A stretch of 64,000 nt of DNA, taken from Leucobacter sp. wl10. GTDB taxonomy: Bacteria; Actinomycetota; Actinomycetes; Actinomycetales; Microbacteriaceae. The notes beneath the pieces are model-generated. The model was not told the origin of the DNA and made no database searches. It saw nothing but the letters and a program-made list of their open reading frames with translations. The stretch spans positions 1-64,000 of the forward strand of contig NZ_KZ984002.1 in the NCBI RefSeq assembly GCF_003569785.1, given 5' to 3'. A program made the position numbers and the translations under genes. Positions within the stretch are counted from its first letter, which is position 1. Each line of letters starts with the position of its first letter. Below are positions 9,168 through 16,557 of the stretch, one piece after another.

Positions 9168-9210
9168 TTTGACGCTCAAAAGATATAACAATTTTTTGAT
9201 TAGCGTCAAA
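9168..9210 (-). promoter_or_regulatory. Promoter with 9-bp inverted-repeat operator for the hydratase-lyase operon
   Basis: A short AT-rich island. On the minus strand a -35 TTGACG (9204-9209) and a -10 TATATC (9182-9187) are separated by 16 bp. A perfect 9-bp inverted repeat, TTTGACGCT (9168-9176) and AGCGTCAAA (9202-9210), places one arm over the -35 and the other just downstream of the -10, the geometry of a repressor operator. The PaaX-like regulator encoded immediately upstream is the obvious candidate ligand (inference). Confidence 0.7.
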
Positions 9211-9231
9211 TCAATGATAGATGTTCATCGA

Positions 9232-10047
9232 TTATTGCGAGAGGAGCTCGTGATAACGCTCGGCCGCGTGCTCGCCGAGGGTCGTATGAAACCGCACGAA
9301 CAGGCGGCGTGCCTCGTCGCCCCGCCAGCCGGCCGGCTGGAGCTCGGCGGGCAGGCGGGGGTCGCGCTTCGCGAAGTTGCGATAGGCGTTGACGAGCCGG
9401 ATGCGGGCGGTGGCGGCCCGCAGGGGATCGCCGGCGGCTCGCTCCAGCTCTGCGGCCCGCAGCCGCAGCCCTCGCACGAACCGCTCGTAGTCCGCCGCCA
9501 GCGGCGCCAGATCCCAGCACTGCTCGACGAGTGCCCGGTCGGCCGAGAGCCCCTCGGTCCGGGTGGTCAGCGGGGTGATCCGGGCTCCCGGAAGGCCCGC
9601 GGCGAGCGCGTTCACGTCGTCGAGCGAGGGGTCGGGTCGCAGCCACGTGGCCGGGGCCAGGGCACCGAAGCCGAGCCAGACGAGCTGCTTTCTGAGCGTG
9701 TCGCGGGTGTGCCGGTCGCTCTCGGGCACCGTGTAGATGACCATGGCCCACTCGCCGCCCCAGGGCCGGGGTTCGCGATGGAACCATCTGGCTCCCTCGC
9801 GGAGCCGCGTGAGGCACGTCTCGGTGAAGATGTAGACCGATTCGCGGCCCTCTCGTCGGACGTCGAACCATTCGCGCTCGCGCAGCCGGGCCAGTGTGAC
9901 GCGCATGGTCGGGCCGGGGATGCCGAGTTCTTCCCCGAGGGTCACGAGGTGTTTCAGGCGAATCTCCCCGATGCCCGAGCGATCGAGGTCGCCGAGCAGG
10001 TCTGGGACGAGCGATCTGGGGTGGGCGGGGCTCTCGGGTGGCGTCAT
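9232..10047 (-). CDS. PaaX-family transcriptional regulator
   Basis: 271-residue PaaX-like repressor. N-terminal winged helix (SLVPDLLGDLDRSGIGEIRL then LGIPGPTMRVTLARLREREW, about residues 10-60), central domain with RPWGGEWAMVIYTVPESDRH, and C-terminal segment RFVRGLRLRAAELERA. PaaX proteins typically bind aryl-CoA thioesters and release DNA. The ATG at 10045-10047 is chosen; longer readings enter the intergenic region without homology. It sits between the hydratase-lyase operon, same strand and 90 bp downstream, and the divergent monooxygenase/transport operon, so it could control both. A hydroxycinnamoyl-CoA effector would fit the neighbourhood but is inference. Confidence 0.85.
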   Translation of the reverse strand: MTPPESPAHPRSLVPDLLGDLDRSGIGEIRLKHLVTLGEELGIPGPTMRVTLARLREREWFDVRREGRESVYIFTETCLTRLREGARWFHREPRPWGGEWAMVIYTVPESDRHTRDTLRKQLVWLGFGALAPATWLRPDPSLDDVNALAAGLPGARITPLTTRTEGLSADRALVEQCWDLAPLAADYERFVRGLRLRAAELERAAGDPLRAATARIRLVNAYRNFAKRDPRLPAELQPAGWRGDEARRLFVRFHTTLGEHAAERYHELLSQ

Positions 10048-10101
10048 ACCGGCATGATATTGCGGCGGAGCGAGGATGTCCGGCAAATAAAGAACAAATA
10101 G

Positions 10102-10131
10102 TTGATGACAGACGAGATAGTGATATATATT
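10102..10131 (+). promoter_or_regulatory. Probable promoter of the aromatic-degradation operon
   Basis: In the divergent gap between the PaaX-like gene and the leader ORF. TTGATG (10102-10107) and TATATT (10126-10131) lie 18 bp apart in a conspicuously AT-rich stretch. They lie about 30 bp upstream of the leader ORF start (10161), pointing into the plus-strand operon. The call rests on consensus similarity only. Confidence 0.45.
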
Positions 10132-10160
10132 GAGATATGGAAGGCCAAAGGAGGAACCGC

Positions 10161-10238
10161 ATGAGGGCATCCCGATCTACTCTCCTCGCACGCTGCATCG
10201 GCGATCGCGCCCCGCTGGGCGGGGGGCCTGCCAGGTGA
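10161..10238 (+). CDS. 25-codon leader ORF coupled to the monooxygenase gene
   Basis: A short ORF starting at ATG 10161 with an excellent Shine-Dalgarno (AAAGGAGGAA, 10146-10155). It encodes 25 residues (starting MRASRSTLLARC, ending GGGPAR) and ends at TGA 10236-10238, whose first two bases overlap the GTG start of the monooxygenase (10235). It has no recognisable domain; six of the 25 residues are Arg. The GTG has only a weak ribosome-binding site of its own, so the leader could feed ribosomes to the operon by translational coupling, or act as an upstream regulatory peptide. Whether the peptide matters is unknown. Confidence 0.5.
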   Translation: MRASRSTLLARCIGDRAPLGGGPAR

Positions 10239-11494
10239 GCGTCTCCTGGGATCGCGGCGTGCTCGTGGTCGGCGCGGGCATCGGCGGGCTCACCCTCGCG
10301 CTGCAACTGCATCGCGTCGGAGTGCCCTTCAGGGTCATCGAGGCCGCCCCCTGGCTCGAAGCGATCGGCGTCGGAGTCAACATCCTGCCGCACGCCTCTC
10401 GGGAGCTGCACGAGCTCGGGCTCGGCGATGCGCTCGACCGCGTCGCCATCCGCACCCGCGAGGCGCGCTACTACAACCGGTTCGGGCAGGCCGTTCACAC
10501 CGAACCGCTCGGCGCGGCGGCCGGTTACCGGTGGCCCCAGTATTCGATTCACCGCGGAGATCTGCAGGGGATTCTGCTCGATGCTCTCTCGGCGCGGGCG
10601 GGGACCGGGAGCGTGCAGCTCGGCACGCGTCTCGTGGGGATCGAGCAGCACGAGCGGGGAGTGCGCGCCGCGGTCGAGACGCGGTCCGGTCCGGCGACGA
10701 TCACGGCCGACGTCGTGGTCGGCTGCGACGGCGTGCACTCGGCGGTGCGGCGCGAGCTGCACCCCGGCGCGAGCGGCCCGGTCTACTCGGGCTGCACGAT
10801 GTGGCGGGGCGCCACGCTCTGGCCGCCGTTCCTCGGGGGCGCCGCGCTGGTGCGAGCCGGGTGGCTGGCCTCCGGCAAGATGGTGATCTACCCCATTCGC
10901 GACGACGTCGACGGGCAGGGCAACCAGCTGATCAACTGGGTCGCCGAGATCGAGACGCCCCAGCGCTCCGATCGCTCCTGGAACCGCGAGGGGTCGATCG
11001 ACGACATCATCGAACCGTTCTCGGACTGGAACTTCGACTGGCTCGACGTCCCCGGGCTGATGCGCGCGACCGGCACGATCCTCGAGTATCCGATGGTTGA
11101 CCAGGAGCCGCTGGAGCGGTGGACCTCCGGCAGGGCGACACTGCTCGGCGATGCCGCCCACCCGATGGTGCCCCGGGGCTCCAACGGAGCCGGGCAGGCG
11201 ATCCTCGACACCCGCGCGCTGGCCCGCGCCCTGGCCGAGGCCGACGACCCGGCCGAGGCGCTCCTCGACTACGAATCCCAGCGGAGGGAGGCGACCTCCA
11301 GGGTCGTGCTGCAGAACCGGAGGAATCCTCCCGACGCCATTCTGCGAGAGGTCTACGAGCGCACGGGGGACCGGCCGTTCTCGCACATCGAGGACGTGAT
11401 GCCGGCGGCGGAGCGGGAGCGGCTGCTCGAGAGCTATCGCGCGGTCGCGGGGTACTCGCTCGACGACCTCGCCCGGGGAGGGGGAGGAACGTGA
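10235..11494 (+). CDS. FAD-dependent aromatic monooxygenase, PhzS-like
   Basis: 419-residue class A flavoprotein hydroxylase. The FAD/NAD fold begins a few residues after the GTG start (VLVVGAGIGGLTLAL); the second motif is VVVGCDGVHSAVR and the third is GRATLLGDAAHPMVPRGSNG. The middle segments (YSIHRGDLQGILL, CTMWRG, LINWVAEIE, DWNFDWLDVPGL, YPMVDQEPLERW) follow the PhzS/flavin-dependent oxidoreductase pattern more closely than salicylate hydroxylase. It would insert one oxygen into an aromatic or N-heteroaromatic ring using NAD(P)H; the substrate is unknown. It is the first enzyme of the plus-strand operon and its stop overlaps the permease start (GTGA). Confidence 0.85.
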   Translation: MSVSWDRGVLVVGAGIGGLTLALQLHRVGVPFRVIEAAPWLEAIGVGVNILPHASRELHELGLGDALDRVAIRTREARYYNRFGQAVHTEPLGAAAGYRWPQYSIHRGDLQGILLDALSARAGTGSVQLGTRLVGIEQHERGVRAAVETRSGPATITADVVVGCDGVHSAVRRELHPGASGPVYSGCTMWRGATLWPPFLGGAALVRAGWLASGKMVIYPIRDDVDGQGNQLINWVAEIETPQRSDRSWNREGSIDDIIEPFSDWNFDWLDVPGLMRATGTILEYPMVDQEPLERWTSGRATLLGDAAHPMVPRGSNGAGQAILDTRALARALAEADDPAEALLDYESQRREATSRVVLQNRRNPPDAILREVYERTGDRPFSHIEDVMPAAERERLLESYRAVAGYSLDDLARGGGGT

Positions 11495-13341
11495 GCGCGC
11501 ACGAGGCGAAGGTCGGCGCGCGCCGGCGCTGGGCGCCGAGCACCGGCCCGTTCTCCACGGCTCGCGGCATGCTCCCCCTCCTCGTCGTCTCCGTGTTCCT
11601 GTTCGCGCTGCCGATCCTCATGCTCATCGTGGGGGCCTTCCGCAACGCGCCTCCCGGTCAGGCTCCGGCGTGGTCGCTCGAGGCCTTCGCGCGCACCTAC
11701 GGAAACCCCGACACATTTCTCGCGCTCGGCAACTCGGCGCTCCTCGCCGTGTCGAGCACGCTGATCGGCGTGTCGGCGGCCATCGTGCTCGCGTTCCTCG
11801 TCACGCGCACGACGACGCCGCTGAGACGCCTCGTCACGCCCGCCATGGTCCTGGTGCTCGCGCTGCCCCCGCTGTTCTACGCGCTGAGCTGGGGCATGCT
11901 CGGCAACCCGGTCATCGGGCTCATCAACGTCGCCTGGACGAACATCACCGGCGCGGCTGAGCCGCTGTTCAATGCCGAATCTTGGGCCGGGCTGATCCTC
12001 GTGACCGCGCTCAAGAACGCTGCCTTCGCCTACCTGCTTCTCATCGGCCCCTTCTCCGCGCTCGATCGCGCGCTCGAGGAGGCGGCGCGGGTCTCCGGCG
12101 CCGGGAGATTGCGCACGCTCCTCGGAATCGACCTCGTGGTGCTCTCGCCGGCCATGCTCGGAGTCGGGATCCTCTCCTTCGTCATCGGCCTGGAGGCGTT
12201 CGAGGTGCCGTTGCTGCTCGGCACCCGCGCCGGCATCGATGTCTTCTCGACCGAGATCTACTCGCACATCGCCGACCGCACTCCCGCCGACTACGGGGCC
12301 GCGAGCGCGCTCTCGATGCTGCTGATCCTCATCGTGATCGTGCTCGTGCTCCTGCAGTGGTCGTTGCTCGGGAAGCGCCAGTACACCACCGTGACGGGCA
12401 AGAGCTTCAGAACGGAGCGCTGGGACATCGGAGCGTGGAGCTGGGCCGGCACCGCGTTCATCGTCGCCTATCTGTCCCTCGCCATCGTGCTTCCACTGCT
12501 GCAACTCGTGCTCGGCAGCCTGCAGCCGGTGTTCGGCGGGTCGGGCGCGCTGACCGTCGTCGCGTATGAGCGGCTCTTCGCAGACCCGGCGACGCCCCGA
12601 GCACTGCTCACGACCTTCGCCACGGCGATCGCGGGCGGACTGGGGGCGATGCTCATCGCGCTGACCATCGTCTACGCGCTCACGCACAACGAGACGCGCC
12701 TGCGGCGCTGGATCGAGCTGCTCACGTGGCTGCCCTACGCGGTGCCGGGCGTCGTCCTCAGCCTCGGTCTGCTCTGGACCTACGTGAGCATACCGGGTCT
12801 CAACCGGCTCTACGGCTCGATCGTCCTCGTGGCCCTGGGCCTCGTCGTGGCCGTGACTCCGGTGGCGACGCGGGCCATTCAGCCCGCGATCATGCAGCTC
12901 AACCGGGAGCTCGAGGAGGCCTCGCGAGTGAGCGGGGCGAAGCCGTGGGCCACCGTGCGGCGCATCGTGGTGCCGCTGATCCTGCCGAGTTTTCTCGCCG
13001 GCTGGTTCGTGGTGGGGATCGTGGTCTCGGGCAACCTCGCGATCCCGATCCTGCTCGCCTCGAGCCGACAGACCCCCACGGTGCCGATGCGCGTCTTCGA
13101 ACTCTACAGCGAGGGCCGCACACCGCAGGCCGCCGCGCTGTTCGTGGTGTTCCTCTCCGTCATCCTGCTGGGCTTCCTGCTCGCTTCGGGAGCGGTACGT
13201 CTGCTGAGCGCGGCGGCCCGTTCGCGACGAGCCGCCTCCGAGGGAGAGCCGCTCACCCGCGACGCGTCGTCGCGCGCCGGCGACTCCGACGGCACCCTTG
13301 CCACCGCCACGACTGCTCGACGAAGAGGAGAACCATCATGA
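11491..13341 (+). CDS. ABC transporter fused permease (two permease modules)
   Basis: 616-residue inner-membrane protein with two tandem binding-protein-dependent permease domains, the FbpB/ThiP-like arrangement. Each half carries an EAA loop: ALEEAARVSGAGRLRTLLGI in the first and LEEASRVSGAKPWATVRRIV in the second. The GTG start (11491) overlaps the previous stop and has GGGAGGAA upstream. Downstream come the binding protein and, after two enzyme genes, the ATPase, so the importer genes are interleaved with catabolic genes. FbpB-like permeases are often annotated as ferric iron transporters; here the context argues for an organic substrate of the pathway (inference). Confidence 0.88.
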   Translation: MSAHEAKVGARRRWAPSTGPFSTARGMLPLLVVSVFLFALPILMLIVGAFRNAPPGQAPAWSLEAFARTYGNPDTFLALGNSALLAVSSTLIGVSAAIVLAFLVTRTTTPLRRLVTPAMVLVLALPPLFYALSWGMLGNPVIGLINVAWTNITGAAEPLFNAESWAGLILVTALKNAAFAYLLLIGPFSALDRALEEAARVSGAGRLRTLLGIDLVVLSPAMLGVGILSFVIGLEAFEVPLLLGTRAGIDVFSTEIYSHIADRTPADYGAASALSMLLILIVIVLVLLQWSLLGKRQYTTVTGKSFRTERWDIGAWSWAGTAFIVAYLSLAIVLPLLQLVLGSLQPVFGGSGALTVVAYERLFADPATPRALLTTFATAIAGGLGAMLIALTIVYALTHNETRLRRWIELLTWLPYAVPGVVLSLGLLWTYVSIPGLNRLYGSIVLVALGLVVAVTPVATRAIQPAIMQLNRELEEASRVSGAKPWATVRRIVVPLILPSFLAGWFVVGIVVSGNLAIPILLASSRQTPTVPMRVFELYSEGRTPQAAALFVVFLSVILLGFLLASGAVRLLSAAARSRRAASEGEPLTRDASSRAGDSDGTLATATTARRRGEPS

Positions 13342-14456
13342 AGTATCGAGGAGGCACACTGCTCGCGGCCGCCGCCGCGGCAGCGCTCACGCTCGCGGGC
13401 TGCTCCGCGAGCGGAGGCTCAGGGGGAACGTTCGACGACGCCTCGCTGACCGAGACCGAGGTCGAGTCGCTCGGCGGCCGATCGGCCGTCGACGAGATGG
13501 CCGGCCTCTACGCCCAGGCCGTCGAGGCCGGTGAGACCACCGTCACCGTGTACGGCGCGGGCGAGAACGACAAGGGACCGCTCTACGAGAGGTTCACCGA
13601 GCGGTTCCCCGGGATCGATGTGGTGGGGGAGTACCTCGTCGGCCCGGATCTCGCCTCCCGCCTCGAGGGAGAGGCGGCCAGCGGACAGCGCACGGGCGAC
13701 GTGATCAACAGCGGCGACACGGCGGTGCTGAACGCGCTCAATCAGGGTTGGGTCGAGCCCTTCCGGCCCAAGACGGCGGAGGGGCTTCCCGAGGAGTACT
13801 CCAGCGAGGACGGCGCCGTCAACGCGCCCTTCGCGCTGGCCTTCGGTTTCGCATACAATCCCGAGCTGCTGGGCCCCGACGAGGTGCCGGCGGGCTGGCA
13901 GGACCTGCTCGACCCCCGGCTCGCGGGGAAGATGGTGACCGAGGACGCGCGGAAGAACGGCGCCAGTTTCAGCGCACTGTCGAAGATCATGAACGACGGC
14001 CGGCTCGGCGACGACTACGTCGAGCGTCTCGCCGCACAGGACATCTCGTTCGAGTCGACCGTCCCCGTCGCGGGGCAGCTCGTCGCCGCCGGGCAGTACG
14101 CGCTCAACCCGGTCTACCCGCTGAGCTTCTACATGCGCGACGCGGCCGAGGGAGCGCCGATCGAGTTCGTGTTTCCCACGGAGGGAGGCGTGCACATGTC
14201 CCCGCACTACGCGGCGCTGCTGGCCGACGCGCCGAACCCGACGGCGGCGAAGCTGCTGCTCACCTGGCTGTTCACGCCCGAAGCGCAGGCGGCAGCGGCG
14301 GAGATCGCGTACTACCCCCTCATGCCGGGCGCTCCCGGCCCTGCAGACTTTCCCGCCGCGGACCAGCTCGACCTGTTCGCGCCGTTCCGGCTGGAAGACG
14401 TCAACGCGATCACGGCGAAGAACCTGGACACCGTGAAAGCGGTGTTCTCCGACTGA
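13338..14456 (+). CDS. ABC transporter substrate-binding lipoprotein (FbpA-like, family 1)
   Basis: 372-residue lipoprotein: ATG start overlapping the permease stop (ATGA), hydrophobic Ala-rich signal, lipobox LAGC with Cys near residue 24, then a bilobal binding fold (TVTVYGAGENDKGPLYERFT at the start; FAFGFAYNPELLG; LLLTWLFTPEAQAAAAEIAY near the end). This type is seen for ferric iron, thiamine, 2-aminoethylphosphonate and small organic acids. The tyrosine-rich iron-binding signature is not obvious. It belongs to the importer of this catabolic operon, so an aromatic acid or a related intermediate is plausible but unproven. Confidence 0.87.
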   Translation: MKYRGGTLLAAAAAAALTLAGCSASGGSGGTFDDASLTETEVESLGGRSAVDEMAGLYAQAVEAGETTVTVYGAGENDKGPLYERFTERFPGIDVVGEYLVGPDLASRLEGEAASGQRTGDVINSGDTAVLNALNQGWVEPFRPKTAEGLPEEYSSEDGAVNAPFALAFGFAYNPELLGPDEVPAGWQDLLDPRLAGKMVTEDARKNGASFSALSKIMNDGRLGDDYVERLAAQDISFESTVPVAGQLVAAGQYALNPVYPLSFYMRDAAEGAPIEFVFPTEGGVHMSPHYAALLADAPNPTAAKLLLTWLFTPEAQAAAAEIAYYPLMPGAPGPADFPAADQLDLFAPFRLEDVNAITAKNLDTVKAVFSD

Positions 14457-14503
14457 CGGCTCCGGTCGTCCCCAGCCCGGCATCACCCAGCAAAAGGAGC
14501 ACG

Positions 14504-15505
14504 ATGATCATCGACGTTCACGGACACATGTCCGCGCCAGACGCGTTCTACGCCTGGAAGGCGGGCCTGCTCTCCCACCGCGGCGCTCACGGGATCAAGG
14601 CCCCCTCGATCCCGGACGACGCGCTGCGCGAATCGTACCTCGCGCCCCACCCGAGTTTCGGGCACACCTCCCACATGCGGCACCTGGACGACGCCGGGAT
14701 CGACCTGCAGCTCATCTCACCGCGCCCGTACCAGGCGATGCACAGCGAAGGCCCCGCGCGCATCGTGGAGGCCTTCACCGCCGAGACGAACGAACTCATC
14801 CACCGCGCCTGCGCGCTCTTCCCCGGTCGCTTCAGGGGGATCGCGGGAATGCCGCAGACGCCGGAACTCGCCCCCGCCGCTTGGGCGCGCGAGATGCGGC
14901 GCGCGGTGGAGGAGCTCGGGTTCGTGGGGGCGATGCTGAACACCGACCCCTACGAGGGGGCGCAGACGCCGCCGGCGCTCTCGGACCGCTACTGGTACCC
15001 CGTGTACGAGGCCGCCTCGGAGCTGGCCGTCCCGCTGCTCATCCACTCGGCCGGGTGCAAGCCGCCGGCGCGCGAGCCCTACAGCCTCCACTTCATCCAG
15101 GAGGAGACGATCGCGGTCTGGAGCCTCGTCGAGTCGAGGGTCTTCGACGACTTCCCCGACCTCGACATCATCGTCTCGCACGGAGGCGGCGCGATCCCGT
15201 ACCAGGTCGGACGCTTCCTCCCGTCGATCGCGCGGAGCGGGGTCTCCTACGTCGACCGGCTGCGGCGCCTCTGGTTCGACTCGTGCCTCTACACCCGAGA
15301 GGCGCTCGAGCTGCTGCTCACGGTGGTCGGGCCGGAACGGGTGCTCTTCGGGTCTGAGAAACCGGGGACGGGATCGCAGCGCGATCCGGAGACGGGCCGC
15401 TGGTTCGACGACATCCACCTCCTCGTCGAGGACATCGACTGGTTGACCGACGACGACCGCGGGCGCCTGCTCGAGGGCAACGCCAGGCGCATCTTCGCGC
15501 TCTGA
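14504..15505 (+). CDS. ligJ: 4-Oxalomesaconate hydratase-like amidohydrolase (LigJ family)
   Basis: 333-residue amidohydrolase-superfamily TIM-barrel protein. Metal ligands are visible: HGH (residues 6-8 in MIIDVHGHMSAP), His in LLIHSAGCK, and His in IIVSHGGGAIPYQVGRF, with the acidic region FGSEKPGTGS near the end. The order and wording of motifs (QLISPRPYQAMHS, RYWYPVYE, YSLHFIQEETIAVWSLVESR, VFDDFPDL) match LigJ of Sphingobium better than ACMSD decarboxylases. LigJ hydrates 4-oxalomesaconate in the protocatechuate 4,5-cleavage and gallate routes. It has an AAAAGGAG ribosome-binding site and is followed by the LigB-type dioxygenase and three aldolase homologues, which supports the call. Confidence 0.85.
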   Translation: MIIDVHGHMSAPDAFYAWKAGLLSHRGAHGIKAPSIPDDALRESYLAPHPSFGHTSHMRHLDDAGIDLQLISPRPYQAMHSEGPARIVEAFTAETNELIHRACALFPGRFRGIAGMPQTPELAPAAWAREMRRAVEELGFVGAMLNTDPYEGAQTPPALSDRYWYPVYEAASELAVPLLIHSAGCKPPAREPYSLHFIQEETIAVWSLVESRVFDDFPDLDIIVSHGGGAIPYQVGRFLPSIARSGVSYVDRLRRLWFDSCLYTREALELLLTVVGPERVLFGSEKPGTGSQRDPETGRWFDDIHLLVEDIDWLTDDDRGRLLEGNARRIFAL

Positions 15506-15532
15506 TCACACACCTCTCCCGAAAGGAACATC

Positions 15533-16555
15533 ATGGCACGCATCGAACTGGGCATCGGCTCGTCCCACGCACCGCAGCTCGCCACGCCGCCCGAGCACTG
15601 GGGTCAGCGGGCGGTCGCCGACCGGCGGAACACGAAGCTCGTCTACAGGGGGGAGCAGTACGACTACGACGCTCTCAACGAGCTGCGGGGTGCGGCATTC
15701 GCGGGCGAGCTCTCCCCCGAGACGGCGCAGGAGCGCCACGAGCGCGCCCGCGCCGCCATCGCCGCACTCGGTCGGGCCATCAGAGAAGCCGAGCTGGACG
15801 TGCTCGTGATCGTGAGCAGCGATCACAAGGAGACGTTTGACGACGAGGTGCTCTCGCCGTTCGTCGTCTACTGGGGCGATACCGTGGCCCACGAGCCGTT
15901 CTCGCCCGAGGCCCTCGCCGGATTCGGCCCGGGGCTCGCGATCGCCGAGGTGGCGAACGTGCCGGAGACGAGCCAGGTGCGGAAGACCGACGCGAGTCTG
16001 GCGCTGCACCTGATCGCGGAGACCCGGAGGTCGGGCTTCGACCCCGCGGCCTCCAAGCGGCTGCCGGCCGGCAAGTACGGCGACCACGGGATCCCGCACG
16101 GGTGGGGGTACGTGCTCCAGCAGGTGCTCGGCGGTGAGGACCTGCCCCCGTTCGTGCCGGTGTTCGTGAACACGTTCTGGCACCCGAACCCGCCGAGCGC
16201 CAGGCGGAGCTACGATTTCGGCGTCGCGCTCGGACGCGCCATCGCGGACTACCCCGAGGATCTCCGCGTGGGCGTCGTCGCGTCTGGCGGGCTCACCCAC
16301 TTCGTCATCGACGAGGAGATGGATCGAAAGTTCCTCACCGCGCTGCAGGAGAAGGACGAGGAGGTGCTGACCGCCTACAGCGACGATGAGCTCCGCTCCG
16401 GTACCTCGGAGCTGCGCAACTGGCTCGTCGTCGCGGGCGCCCTGGCCGCGAGCGACCTCGAAGCGCGGGTCGTGGACTACATCCCCGCCTACCGCTCGGA
16501 GGCGGGGACCGGAGCGGGCCTCGGATTCGTGACCTGGAACCGGCAGGACGGCTGA
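15533..16555 (+). CDS. Class III extradiol ring-cleavage dioxygenase, LigB-like catalytic protein
   Basis: 340-residue LigB-superfamily protein. The N-terminal metal-site motif IELGIGSSHAPQL supplies an iron-ligating His, with further conserved segments VLVIVSSDHKETF, VNTFWHPNPPSAR and VGVVASGGLTHFVIDEEMD. The family cleaves catecholic rings (protocatechuate, gallate, 3-O-methylgallate, aminophenols) using Fe(II) and O2. No separate LigA-type small subunit is encoded beside it and none is fused, so it may be a single-component enzyme. Its position between the LigJ-like hydratase and the RraA-family aldolases suggests a protocatechuate- or gallate-type substrate. The ATG has AAAGGAAC upstream; the next gene begins 3 bp downstream. 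Confidence 0.85.
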   Translation: MARIELGIGSSHAPQLATPPEHWGQRAVADRRNTKLVYRGEQYDYDALNELRGAAFAGELSPETAQERHERARAAIAALGRAIREAELDVLVIVSSDHKETFDDEVLSPFVVYWGDTVAHEPFSPEALAGFGPGLAIAEVANVPETSQVRKTDASLALHLIAETRRSGFDPAASKRLPAGKYGDHGIPHGWGYVLQQVLGGEDLPPFVPVFVNTFWHPNPPSARRSYDFGVALGRAIADYPEDLRVGVVASGGLTHFVIDEEMDRKFLTALQEKDEEVLTAYSDDELRSGTSELRNWLVVAGALAASDLEARVVDYIPAYRSEAGTGAGLGFVTWNRQDG

Positions 16556-16557
16556 AC

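Noticed and set aside
9206-11386. 726-codon minus-strand frame across the PaaX-like and monooxygenase genes
   Set aside because: It mixes the reverse complement of the monooxygenase with an out-of-frame reading of PaaX; there is no coherent domain.
14504-15505. Annotation as aminocarboxymuconate-semialdehyde decarboxylase (ACMSD)
   Set aside because: Same superfamily, but motif wording and order, and the LigB/RraA neighbours, fit 4-oxalomesaconate hydratase better.
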